A stretch of DNA of 64,000 bases. Source: Saururus chinensis (Eukaryota; Streptophyta; Magnoliopsida; Piperales; Saururaceae). The stretch lies in NCBI GenBank assembly GCA_035235625.1, contig CP141148.1:5947001-6011000 (forward strand), read 5' to 3'. This document shows, piece after piece, positions 1 to 11,800 of this stretch; the first letter of the stretch is position 1; every line of letters starts with the position of its first letter. The translations under genes and the position numbers were made by a program. The notes beneath the pieces are model-generated. The model had not been told where the DNA came from and did not search any database. It saw nothing but the letters and a program-made list of their open reading frames with translations.

Positions 1-21
1 ATCATCGATGTTACCTAGCAA

Positions 22-104
22 TTAATTATTATTGTTGAGGATAAACCATGTACATAAACAAGTAGTTAATTATTATTGTTGAGGGTAATCTATGTACATA
101 AACA
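22..104. repeat. Two tandem 39-bp copies
   Basis: Positions 22-60 and 66-104 are the same 39-bp sequence apart from a few substitutions. Both begin TTAATTATTATTGTTGAGG and end ATGTACATAAACA, with a 5-bp spacer between them. They lie 1.2 kb past the stop of the splicing-factor gene. I see no function for them. Confidence 0.75.
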
Positions 105-1265
105 TTGTCATAATATAAAGGAAAAAGTTTAACTGAATCCAAGCATAATAGGAGCGCAACATAAGGCATAAACAAATCTGCCCCCGAATTATTTGATCCA
201 TTGGATTGAAATCCGACAGACACATTATACTTGAGCTCATACAATTGCACATGAGCCTGGGATCGTACAGGCATGTCTCTTGGCTGCGTTTGATTCCAAG
301 AGACATGAACGTGAGTATTCTTGGCTGGGTACATAATAAGATGGTGAGAAAATACCCATCTTAATACTATGGATCTAGACAAGTAAGATGACTACAACGT
401 ATAAACCGTTTAAAGCTTGTTGGCAACTAGAAACCCAAAGATATTGTTGAATCAGTCATATTTTTTGCTATCATCCCTCGCAATGCTTCGATATTTTCTT
501 TCGAATGAGTGCAATATTGCTCCTTTTCGGCTGAAGCGTACACCCGAGTGCATCTGTCTTCTTTTGTTTTCCGCTGAATAACCAGTACGAATTTTAGCAA
601 AACAGATCAGGAAGGCACCCTTTGATTCCGAAGTCGTCGTCTGGCCTATATCTACTTACCCTCCTGCTGGGCCATCCGCTACCCGAACGGAGGCCCTCAT
701 CCCTGGCACGTAAATCGCCCCACCCTGTGTACCAACTACCAACTCCTCCCAGCCGCTGCCCATTTACAACTTTTTTTCCCCACTCCTGTGTGCTTCCTTC
801 CATGAATTTGCAAGTGAGTGTTATAGTGTTCATCTTCCTGGAGAGTTCCCCGTTTACCTCCCAAACTAAACAACATTCGGGTGGCGGGTGGCGAGTGCTC
901 TTACACACATCCAGGTACACTGCTGACTGGTCTTCTGGGTCTATTGAACCCGCTTAAGGATTTACTCATCGAAATATATACTTGAGAACATACCCAATTC
1001 TCGTCTCAAACATCTGCTCCGAGACAATAGCAGACATGCAAAAGTGGAATTTACAATTTAACATCAACTAATACGAAAAAAACCTCTACTCTCAGTATGA
1101 TTTTTTTTTATACAATAATCTAACTGTACGGGAACACAGTTAATTTTGACAATTTACCATATGAACAAATTATCACTCTTACAATTGAGAAAGAAAAACG
1201 TGAACGGAGAGACTGGTTCATCTCGTTTAAATCAGACAAAAATGAGTTTACCAGCACCTTCCCCA
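105..1265. other. 3' flank of the splicing-factor gene, no gene recognised
   Basis: The part nearest 1265 should hold the 3' UTR of the minus-strand gene that stops at 1266. Short open frames occur around 594-957 on both strands, but neither resembles a known family and neither has splice or start context. I see no repeat or RNA gene here. Confidence 0.45.
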
Positions 1266-4200
1266 TCACTCGTCAGCCTCAAGTTCTGCACCAAACTGCT
1301 CCAATCTCATAGCATCAGCTTCAAGATCACGAACCAAGGCATGGTTGACGGAACCATCATCCTCACTAGCATGTATCTGCCTTCCTCCAAACCTTCAAGC
1401 AAGTAGAAGAAATATAACAGGAAGAATAAAATTAAAAATCATTTATATTTGAAATATACACAAATTAACATGTTCAAAATTAGTGCACCAGGAGTTAAGT
1501 TTTCCCAGGCAGTGTTCTCTACTAAAACAGCCTTAAAGGAAATAATATCAAATTCCTTGGCTTCATTTGCCGTGTTTAGCACAAGTGTAATGTCACCAAG
1601 TTCACCCAATTAAATTAACATTTTGAAGTTCTAGGATTAAAAAACATAGCATAAAATATACAACCTTTTTAGAGAAATAAAGATTCAGCATGTAAAATGT
1701 AATTCACATGCAGAAATAAAGATTCAGCACATATGTAATCAAAACTGCTAGGAAGATATTGAAAAATAGAGGTCACAACTCCCCTATTTTATGCATCTCA
1801 ATCAAATGTAAAAAAGAACTGTAAAAAAAATGAAAAATCTCACCATCTTCCATTCATCAGATCAATGCATTTAAGAGCATCCTTCCGATCTTTGAATTTC
1901 GCCAAGACGACACCATATGGATGATTCTCACATACCTGCACATACAGAGTAAATGTCATAATTGTTAATAGCAATTTTTCCTTCTTCCTTTCTTTCCATT
2001 TTACAAAATAATGGCATGCTTCTGACCCAAGCCTCACAGATTCTTATCTCCAGAAAATAAAAACTAATGCCTATAGTTTCTCAAAACTGCTATTTGATAG
2101 CACAGGGTAAGATGAAGGAACAACAATAAAGTAGATGCTATTATGGAGATCATCCCAGTATTTGGTGAAGAGAAAGAAGAATTTCGTCCCACAGCAGAGC
2201 TAACCAGGGAACTGCCATGTTCCTTCATATCCTCCCTCTCCTCCCCCCAACCCCCGTGCGTGCACACAAACACACTAACTAAAAAACATCTTTCCCAAAA
2301 GAAAAGTCAAGTTTCTTCAGCTTCATATATTAGCATGCCAAACTTCCACAGTACATTCTTTCACAATTCATGATAAGGCTTAGCATTTTACTTCCAGAAT
2401 AAATTATTTTTTAGCACCTCAAATCATGTGCTTAGCACTGTTGTTTTCCAAATATAAATGTCGCCTTACCAAATATTTTATGACAATCATTTAAAAATGA
2501 AAGGTTATGTACCTTGATTGAATCAACAGGACCAAGTTTACTGCATTCCTCTTCAACATCTACCTCCAGCTCAGAACGAAGGTTTTCATCAGCCTGCACC
2601 CAAAGAAACATGTCAACCTCAAACCTTGTGTTTCCTATCCCATTCCCAGGCTAGTCTATCGTGAGAGGTCAGTGGCATCATTACATATAATTCAAGGCAT
2701 ACAAAGCACACGGAACAGCATAAGACCAGAAATCTTTGAGTCATACTAAAAAATAGAAGCCAAAATTTCCACATAAATCACCAGATCAGATTATCAGACC
2801 AGATGTTACAGCAAAAGTGAATACAAGAGAAGATGTATGGCAGTCATTTTTTAGACAAAGCAAATTATCTAAATCAAAATTCTGTTATATTCAACCCTGA
2901 TTTTAAAAAAAGCAATAAGGCGTCACAGTCAACAATGCAGAGGTGCATGGTATGAAGAATGCACAGAATTACCCTCATCTCAGCTGGTGAGAACATATGA
3001 CGAAGAACAACAGTGGCTGGAATGGTAACTTTTGCATCATCACGTCCACCTATGGGATAAAGTAAGACGTGTAAGAAAAAAACAGTCAAAAATGAGAAGA
3101 AAAGGGCAAACTTGTAATACATCTTCAAGTAATTTACACAGTTTCACAAAATCAAGTGAAGAGGCAGTCATATACACACCCCAGCCAAGCATCTTATCTT
3201 CAACCTTCTTCAGTTTCTTCTTCTTTTTCTTATCCAATTGCTTGGCAACAAACCTCTCCCCTGAATTAAAAAATATATATTTTAACTAAACTCAAGTACA
3301 AAATAGTACCAGCTCAGCACTTAAGCCCATGTAACATAGTTATAAAAATGCACATTTCAAAATTCACTGAATAATCATTCGTATTCATTAGATACAGAAT
3401 GGAAGTTGGAAAATGGAAATGCTCAAGAGCTCTACAATTCTAATAGATGAATGTAAAACAACAACAACCTTTCTGCTCAAATTTTGCTTGCGTCACAGAC
3501 ATAAGTGTCTTTCCACCAGGACGGAGTGGTGTACCATCCAGAATTTGGAGTGCCAAATGGACTGATGGTTCCTGACAATTGTCATCAATATTGTCAGAAT
3601 AAAATCTAGGTTACCTTCATATATCGAGGATGTCTAACATGAAACTAACATAATTATATTATATGAAAACTACCTTCAAATATGTCACAAGTGCATCTCC
3701 CTTCATTCTACCAGTTTCTTTATCAACATAGATCTTTACTCGCGGCTTCTTGGTTTCAGGATCCTATAGCATCAGAAAGGAGTCATCAGTAAAGTAATAA
3801 TATCTCACTAAAAACAAGATATTCATTTCATTCAATTTTCCATATAAATAACTTGTAGTATAATACACAAATCCTAAGAGAAATGGGGTACCCCCAAGAT
3901 ATTATAGCATCAGAGAGAGGCCGTGAGTGCAGTACTAGAACCTCTTTAATACAAGATATTCATTTGATTCACTTCTCCATATAAATAACTTGCCATATAC
4001 TAAAAAAATCCGAAGAGAAATGGGTTACCCAGGCTCTAAAATAAGAAAAAAGCCGAAAAGATTCATAAATATATTTCTAAGAAGGCTTCGAAATTGACTT
4101 TCATCAACCAGATTCAGGTAAGAATGCACACGACAATCTTCAAGACCTTTAGGAACCCAAATTAATGACGTTATATTTTCAACAATATTCCAAAATCTAC

Positions 4201-6752
4201 ACTCATTTATCAAAAAAAGTTCACTTTTTGGAAGGAATAAAGAAAAGAGAACATTTCTTGTGTATATTTGGGAAACCAACTCAAAAGTTACAAACCCAAA
4301 ATAGGATGCATTATTTTCCTATGACTGGGAAGTTTCACTTCTTTTATACTCCCTACTTCCCATATTACTAGTATTTGGAAAAATAATGATTTTATTAAAT
4401 AGTGGGATTCACAGTTGAGAGAATGTAAAATAGCTTATAGAAGCTTTTTTAAGTACCCCACAACTTAGTTAAGCCCAATCGAGCTATTAATATGGGACAG
4501 AGGGAGTATCTAGGAAGTTTTCCTTTTGTGTGAAATGAAATATGCTACAAAAGTTCCCTGAAGACAAACATGAACAAGGCATATTTTACAACAAACAGTA
4601 ATCCCATAGTAAAAACATACAATTTAGTAGACTAAATGCACGCCATAAAAAACATTGAACTCACATCCTTTATAATGCCACACTTGGAAAACGCATCCAC
4701 CAACTGCCAAAAGACATTATCAATTACTCGTGATTAATAAGAGAATAAACAGAATAAAACATCCTAAACCAAAGATAGCTTGCCTATTTTCATGCATATA
4801 ATTGCACAACTCCAAACCCGTTAGATCCACCATTTATAGAAATTAGCAAAAATATAAATCACAACGCCAAGATTAGCATCAATGATAGCTTACTTCCTCA
4901 GTAGTAACATCATCAGGCAACCCCGTGACGTATACATGCGTGTTGACTTTCAGGTCAAACCAACTATCTGGAGGTTTATTTGCTTCCTGTTAAAATTAAG
5001 ATATCTCAAAATGTGTCAGCATCACTCCTCCTCATATATAGAAAAGTAGTCTTCAGCACAGATTCAGAGAAGCGTGGCATTTGCAAAAGAGAGTGTTCTG
5101 CATGTCCCTAGAATTTCAAAGTTATAACAATTAAAAAAACAAACAATATCAGAACATGCAGAACACAGGCAGGAATAGGAAAGAAAAGACTAAAGCATTT
5201 TGGAAGGTCCAGTGGGAGAAACCTTTTTCTCTGTCTCTTTCTCAGGCAACTTCCGCTTAAGATCAGGTTTTGCTTGAACACTGGCATTGACTTCTTGTGC
5301 AGGCATTTCAGCAGCATTTACTGACACAAAAATCTCCTCGTCATGTGCAAAAGTCATATCCTCTGGTGCGTATTGTTGACTTTCAGAAGGTATGCTGTCC
5401 TAAAGATGACAAAAAACTAACTGGTAAATAAGAAACAGCAGATACATTATGTTGGTAATATATGTTGCTGCACAACAAAACTACCCACTTGTGGAACCCA
5501 TGCTCTGAGGCCGCGGTCCCACTTGTAAACTGTCCCATCATCATCAGTAAACTCTTCTTCCCCATCTGGCGGAGTAAGTGGTCTATCATCGGGATCCTCT
5601 TTCAACATGTTTCTTTTGGACTCCTGAAAAACACCACTTACATCATGTTTCAAAGCCTCTGCTGCAAGCTCTGCCTCTCGGACCTCCTTTTGAAATTTCG
5701 CAAAATCATCATCATCCTCAGTAGCATCTAGAGAATCACCCTGGTGAGCATTGCCAACTTGAATACCACTGCTCTGTTGTAAAGCATTTTCACCAGGGAA
5801 ACTGTACTCGGTCCTTTGCAACGACATCACTGTATATAGCTCCGGAATGGAGGACAGCAGCATCCAATCAGTTCTGCCTTCAGCCCATAGCAATGTATTG
5901 TCGGAGATGTACCCATTCAAGAAGTGCTCTGACCAAAAATTGCAGATAAATGTGGGTCACCAAGATTCGTGTTAGCTTGCAAAACAAAATTGAGACTGCC
6001 ATATTGGTACATCAACTGTGAAAAGGTTTAAAGTGATGCGTGCAGTATTTTTTATCTTCTTCTGTGATATCATGGGTTCCAAAGATACTAGAGAGCCAGT
6101 GTAAAGGGTCAGTCACTACTCCAATCAGTTTCATTGTTTGACACAAATAGCTAGATTGAAATTCCAAAGGTATAGAGAACCAAACCACAGAGCTTTGAAC
6201 TCACCCTGCAATTCTGAAAAGGCGTATGGGCCAACTTGTTCCTGATTGGGCCCAAGTATATACCACCCAACTTCAGTGACAGTGCTGGAACCAGAATTGC
6301 AGCCATTGTCAGCACCTACAAGAAACAAGAAAAACCAAAACAGCTGCTTCAAGTGTGCAAAGTGACATCGAAACTGATCTTAAAAACTACAGATTTAACC
6401 AAGAGGAAATAACGACTAACAATATAAAAATTCGAGTAGCACTACAAGAGATTGAACTCAAACGAAACCGCCAAATGCAGAACCCGTCAGCCCACATAAA
6501 AGCTAAAACCCATATGTTCAATACTAGGAAAGCCACAATCTATTTTAACCCTTTTAACGGCAAATCGATTGGCGGGGTCCTTGCTAATATGACAAACAAT
6601 GCACAGAATTTGAAACAAGAGAATCCTATTTCATTTTTTAACTCACAGTCCCAAAAAGAAATCACATCGGAACGCAAAAATGGAAAACCCATAATCCTCA
6701 AAAGGTGAAATTTCTGTCGGGAAAATGTAGAGAAACAAGTACCCGAATCCAT
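1266..6752 (-). CDS. HTATSF1/CUS2-like U2 snRNP splicing factor, 13 exons
   Basis: Nuclear pre-mRNA splicing factor. The family (human HTATSF1/Tat-SF1, yeast Cus2) binds SF3B1 and assists U2 snRNP. Exons by reading: 6743-6752, 6205-6315, 5489-5928, 5223-5399, 4894-4986, 4665-4703, 3674-3763, 3469-3571, 3180-3260, 2973-3049, 2513-2593, 1844-1935, 1266-1392. They total 1,521 nt in one frame, 506 residues. All junctions are GT-AG. Residues about 18-40 are GYF-like ([15 protein letters not shown]). About 155-187 is an acidic/aromatic stretch ([23 protein letters not shown]). RRM1 spans about 258-350 ([13 protein letters not shown]1-like MKGDALVTY), followed by a lysine run. The second RRM, about 390-490, is a U2AF-homology motif: it has [15 protein letters not shown] and the R-x-F ligand-binding signature in NGRWFGG. 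The start is the ATG of a 10-nt first exon, chosen because it splices in phase into the GYF exon. Plant orthologues carry the same GYF-RRM-UHM order. Function is inferred from the family. Confidence 0.9.
3761..4030. repeat. ~134-bp tandem duplication inside an intron of the splicing-factor gene
   Basis: The segment from about 3761 to 3895 (TATAGCATCAGA, then ATATTCATTT...CCATATAAATAACTTG...AGAGAAATGGG) recurs diverged at about 3898-4030. The first copy starts at the functional splice acceptor of exon 3674-3763, so the second copy holds a decayed twin of that acceptor region deeper in the intron. Confidence 0.7.
4349..4506. mobile_element. Stowaway-type MITE (158 bp) in an intron
   Basis: The terminal inverted repeat starts CTCCCTACTTCCCATATTA on the left, and the right end ends TAATATGGGACAGAGGGAG. 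A TA dinucleotide flanks each side (4347-4348 and 4507-4508), the target-site duplication of Tc1/mariner-derived Stowaway MITEs. The ends match the known Stowaway consensus (CTCCCTCCGT...). It lies in the 901-nt intron between exons 4665-4703 and 3674-3763, away from the splice sites. Confidence 0.85.
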
Positions 6753-7260
6753 GGCGGATTGAAGATCACCCCAACAATCAGCGAGGCCCTACCATGGGCA
6801 AGTTCGTGAGAACAGGATTTGAAAACCTGAAGGGAGCACGTAGGAGGTAATTAGATGGGTTGTTGCAGGGTTTAGGCCTGCAGCAATTGACCTTCGAAGG
6901 AGTATTCCAGAAACTGAAGCAGAGCTTTTGTGTTCTTGCGCTTGAAACGGCCGTGTGTTTCAGCTTTCATTGGAGAGAGATTAAAGCTTACCTCGTCCTC
7001 CAGTTGATCGACGGAACGAGGGGAACGACAGGAGTTGCAGAAAGTCGGATGCTTTCGACTTCTAGAGAGTTGAGGTCGCGCGAGGAAGAGGGCCGGCGTG
7101 CAAAGGGATTTGAGGGAGAGACAAGGGGGTGGGGGTCCGGGGGGCTGGCGCGAGGAAGAGGGCCGGCGTGTGGAGGCCGGAGGGTGGAGCTGGGTGTATA
7201 TCAATCAGGGGGAGGAAATGCTAGCCCTGATTTGGGTCTTTATTTAATTGATTTACAAAA
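6753..7260 (-). promoter_or_regulatory. 5' UTR and promoter region of the splicing-factor gene
   Basis: The region upstream of the ATG at 6752 is GC-rich around 7060-7200, against AT-rich surroundings. It contains two identical 23-bp copies of GCGCGAGGAAGAGGGCCGGC plus GTG, at 7078-7100 and 7148-7170, spaced exactly 70 bp. A weak TATA-like TGATATACA on the minus strand lies near 7195-7205. The transcription start cannot be fixed from sequence. Confidence 0.4.
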
Positions 7261-7480
7261 ATAACCCTAAAGTATACAAAATGACATACATTTTTTAGTA
7301 ATACAAAAATAAAACTAATATTCCTACCTCATATTTTTTATACCAAAACTCAACTTTATCTTTTGATCACTACGAGAAGGTGATCCACTTTTTTTACTGT
7401 ATTTAAATGTAAAAGAGTTGAGAAAAAATATAATATTCCTACAAAAAATATTCTTATGCAAACTTCCACGTAATATAAAT

Positions 7481-7633
7481 GAGTCTCGGTTATATGAGCT
7501 CGGGCTCATATAGCCTACGTGAGCCCGGGCTCTATATGCTGCTAGATTTACATCCGACGGCTCATAATACTCATGCCATAGAGTTCGAGTTCATGTAGGG
7601 ATATATGAGCCCGGGCTCATATAAACTTTTTCC
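7481..7633. mobile_element. Mutator-like MITE with perfect 10-bp target duplication
   Basis: The 153-bp element is bounded by GAGTCTCGGTTATATGAG on the left and CTCATATAAACTTTTTCC on the right. The 10-mer TAATATAAAT flanks it on both sides (7471-7480 and 7634-7643). A 9-10-bp duplication points to Mutator-type transposition. Inside are palindromic blocks of the type TATATGAGC-CGGGCTCATATA. A second, opposite-oriented copy with the same ends sits at 39787-40000. Confidence 0.8.
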
Positions 7634-7689
7634 TAATATAAATTATTTAAAATATATTTTCTTATTTTTTTCATTTTAACTTCACTAAC

Positions 7690-8845
7690 CTTTTTTTTTA
7701 ACAAGTTTAATTTTGACAAAGACTCATTTGCCACCATCTTTACCTTTACCACCAAGTCTTCTTCATCCTCTTTCATTTTCACCTCCTCTCCTCTACTGCC
7801 ACCACAACTTCCTTCTCATCTTCCTCTCTCTCTCTTTGTCCCCCTCTCCTTTTTCTCCCTCCTCCTCCTCCTCCTCTCTCACTCTCTCTCTTATTCCTCC
7901 TCCACATCCTCCTCAATCTCCTCCTCTTCTTCCTTCCCTAAATTTGATAAGACCGGTCATAAACTAAGGGCAAAGCTATTAAAAATTTATTTATTTTCTC
8001 TATAAACATAATTTATAAAAAATAAATTCATAAACAAATTAAACTACTCAGAATCGAAAGTGGTTTATTTTTTCTTGATTGTAGACTTCTTTTATGTTAA
8101 ACCAAATCTCGTATTGGCAGTTAACAATTAACAATTGACAAACAAATTTATTTTAGTAAAGGGGATGTAATACCACATTCTTAATGACAATATATCCCCA
8201 AATATTTACAATAAATTATTTCAACAAACCAAATAGATAAAAAGAAAAATAAAATAGATTTGAACCACGTGATTGTCAATTATTACACATCACTAAAAAG
8301 TTATCAATGCCAAAGAAGAAGGAGGTTGTAGGCACTGAAGAAGAAGGTGGTCTCCAACACCAGATGATATGACAATTAACAGTCAGGATAGTCAACACTT
8401 TGAGATAGCCAATAGTTGATAGTCGTGTGTTTAAAATTTATTTATTTTTTTGTTATCTATTTAATCTGTTGAAATAGTTTATTGTAAATACTAAGGAAGA
8501 TCCACTCAAAATGTTGTTTTACATCCTTCTTTTTGCAATAAATGTGCTTGTCAACTGTTAATTATCAATACATGGTTTGGGTTAGCACTAGAAAAAACTT
8601 AAAATTAAGTAAAAATAAAACCCACACTTAGTTTTAGAGTATTTAAATATATTTATGGGTTAATTTTTTAAGATTTGAACTTGTAGAGAAAATTAAATAA
8701 TTTTTAATAACTCACCCCGGCTAGTTTGTGACCAGTCTTGTTAGATTCTTAAAAGGAGGAAGAGGAGGCAATGAAAAAGGAAAAGGGGAGGAGGATAGAG
8801 AAAATAGCAGGAGGAAGAGGAAGAGGAAGAGAAGGAGAGGAGAGT
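7690..8845. repeat. Large foldback: arms with CT-rich / GA-rich tracts
   Basis: The left arm, about 7710-8255, is a CT-rich tract, then GATAAGACCGGTCATAAACTA, then an AT-rich stretch ending near TATTTACAATAAATTATTTC. It matches the reverse complement of the right arm, about 8420-8845, which reads GAAATAGTTTATTGTAAATA, then AGTTTGTGACCAGTCTTGTT, then a GA-rich tract. The arms have diverged and the unpaired centre is about 160 bp. Open frames in the tracts are low-complexity artefacts. It is probably an old non-autonomous inverted-repeat element. The right arm stops where the next TG...CA block begins. Confidence 0.65.
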
Positions 8846-8852
8846 GTCACAA

Positions 8853-11800
8853 TGTCATGCCCCTGCTACGCCCCCTTGACCTAAACCTAACCAAAGATGG
8901 GATGACGAAGGTGTGACAAAGTTAATACTAACCCAAACCTGGGCTACATCAAAGTATACAACACTTCAATTTTTGCAAAAGCAATTACCGGAAGATAAAG
9001 GAAATTAATGAAATCTCTTAGTCATTCACATACCCACATAAGTCTCATACAACATGAGTTTTAAGCCACAAAAGACAATAAACAAGTATAGGCCATCCAC
9101 ATAACGCTCTCCCACATCCCACGCTATTAAAAGTCTACCTCATCGTATGTAAGAGCTATTCCCACTCTATGTGCACCTAATTGCCTCCATGCTCATAAAA
9201 TAGATCACCTTAAGTTCTTGCATGACACAACTATATAGAGGATCTCCGAAGGATACCCAAAAAAAATAAGGCAAACAAGGTGAGCTTAACTTAGTAAGGG
9301 TTTGAAAATATAAAACTCACATTAACACCAAAATAAAATCTTTAAGAAGCATAACATAAGAACAATGATATTTTTACGTCAAAAGGACACATAAAAAACT
9401 CACACATGAGTTTTGATTGGTCTAAATAATTGTGAAGTTCAATCAAAACACTTGTGTGAGTTTTTATGGGTGTTTTTGTTGTGGGAATATCACTATCTAT
9501 AACATAAACATTATGCAAAATCGGTGTTAATAACGCAAGAAAATGTCAAATCCCTTATGTATAAATCATGTGCAAATATCTCATTCATGTGACATAACAC
9601 ATGCATATAACCTGTGTAAATAAGAATCATAATCTATAAATCATCGATGGAGAAATCTTGGCACCTAAAGATACTAAATCCCTAATCTTGTATTCCTAAG
9701 ACAGAGATACCAAAAGCAATTAGCAAATCTTGTAAACCGAAACTTCCCCTGGTTAGCTAGTACACACAGATAAACCAACCTAGAACTTACTCCATAAGTC
9801 TCAATAAGAATTTTCACTACAGCATTCCACTCTTCTCAGCCCAGAGAAGAACCTGCTCTTTTAGATGTAAAACCCTACCCTTTCAGATAGAAAACCTTGC
9901 CCTTTCGGATATAAAACTGATTCATTAAAAATCCCCAATATGACTAATCCAAAAAACTACGAAATGTCATAGCTAAACATGGTTTAGCAAAACCTTTACA
10001 TAATGTATATAACATGATTCATTCATGAACAATGCTAAGTATATGCCAACATAAGTATTTATACTAATAAATAACCTTATTATGCATAAGACATGGTCTA
10101 TACATAGATAACAAGATCATGTAAGTATAAGCGTGTGTAAACATAAGTGGTCATGTTCATAAATGAACTAAAATATATGAAACATGGTGCATACATGGCA
10201 TGTATACAAACATTCATACTTCAGTATGATTATACTTTGTTAGTGACATATAAGGGACATGAAGAAACCATCAAAATCTGGATTAAAAAAAGCATATAGT
10301 CATTTTTGCACTTGGCTAGATTGAGAACAAAGAAATGGAAATAATCCTTTTTTCCATTCAACTGATTGACGATCGATCGGCTAGCCTAGATTTCAAAAAT
10401 GTCGTTTAGCCAATCGATCAATCGGCTTAGAAACCTAAACAATTCTTTTTCCTTTTACAAAACCAATTCAAACCTATCTCAAAATTCCATAAAAATTCAT
10501 GAAACTTCAAGTAATCATCATTTACTCCTTAGACATGACAGATCTAACATAACTCATACATATTAATATTAAAACACAATTAAAACATTCATATAAAAAG
10601 AATTAAGGAATCCTTACCTAATAAAATAGGTCACATTAGCCCTAAGCAAAAATCCCACCTTTCTACTAAATAGAGACTCAAAACCACTAATAAAAGATAG
10701 ATCTAGTATTTTCTTGTGCCTAAAATATGAATCACAAGAGTAGAAGCAAGAATCAAAGATCTAGGGTTTCAAAATGTAGGTAAAAGAATGAATTTGAGGA
10801 GAAGAAAACATAGAATCCCATTCTAGAGGAGAAGAACATGGGATGAAGGTAAAACATGAAAAAACATTACCTTAGATTAAGCTTTCGCTTCTTGAGAGGA
10901 GGTAGAGCTCTCTAAAGTCTAAAAATTTTAGCCTACCTCAAATGGGAAGAATGACCAATATGAGTATTTATACCTAGGGTGAATAAGTGGGCTTGAAATG
11001 GGCCCAATAAAGGAATTAAGTGAACCCACTTAGCGAAATAGACTAAAATGAATATGACAAGGACCAAGCCCATCTAAGATGTTAAGTGAAGGTCAGCAGT
11101 ACAAGAAGTTGGCACGATGATGTGGATGGATGTGGGTCCTAGAATGAATCCTACTTCTTTTATAAAAGGAATAACATAGAAAATTGCAATAATTAGTTTG
11201 GTAACTTGGTCAATTAAGCAAGGTACTAATATTTTCCCACTAAGTTCAAAATAAATCCAAAAAATTCGTAATTAAGCCAAACCATCACACAAGTAAAACA
11301 AACAGTAAACAATACAACTTTACAAATCTCATACGACCCTAACCCTGAGAGCCCAAAGTTGTGACTAAGGGGGAGTGCAAGCAACGCAATGTAGCCTACT
11401 TGAGAACAATAATCATATACTATTAATTATGCTCAATTAAATAATCCAAACCAAGGGAAGATAAATTCAACCACATGATCCAACATGCAAAAAAGGTACT
11501 ACTACCCTCAAAATTAAAGAAAATAACTAAGAAAAGTCTCATTCTCTAGCAAACTTCTAGGCTTTTACCCTTGTCACGAAGGACAATTATTATTCCACAA
11601 ACTCTCGAAATCTCCATGCTAAACATATTTAAATTCAAATGTGTTTGTGTATACACGTACACATAGTGGAGAGGTTAATGCAAAATAAAACTATCCATGT
11701 GCATATGCCCAATAAGATAACTTACAGACTAAGCTACAATCTCATGCTTTATAAATCATATATATATATATGTAAAACATTTAAACTAATAGAAACTAAA

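Noticed and set aside
622-957. Plus-strand open frame of 111 codons
   Set aside because: No family features, the opposite strand is equally open, and it lies in the 3' flank of a minus-strand gene.
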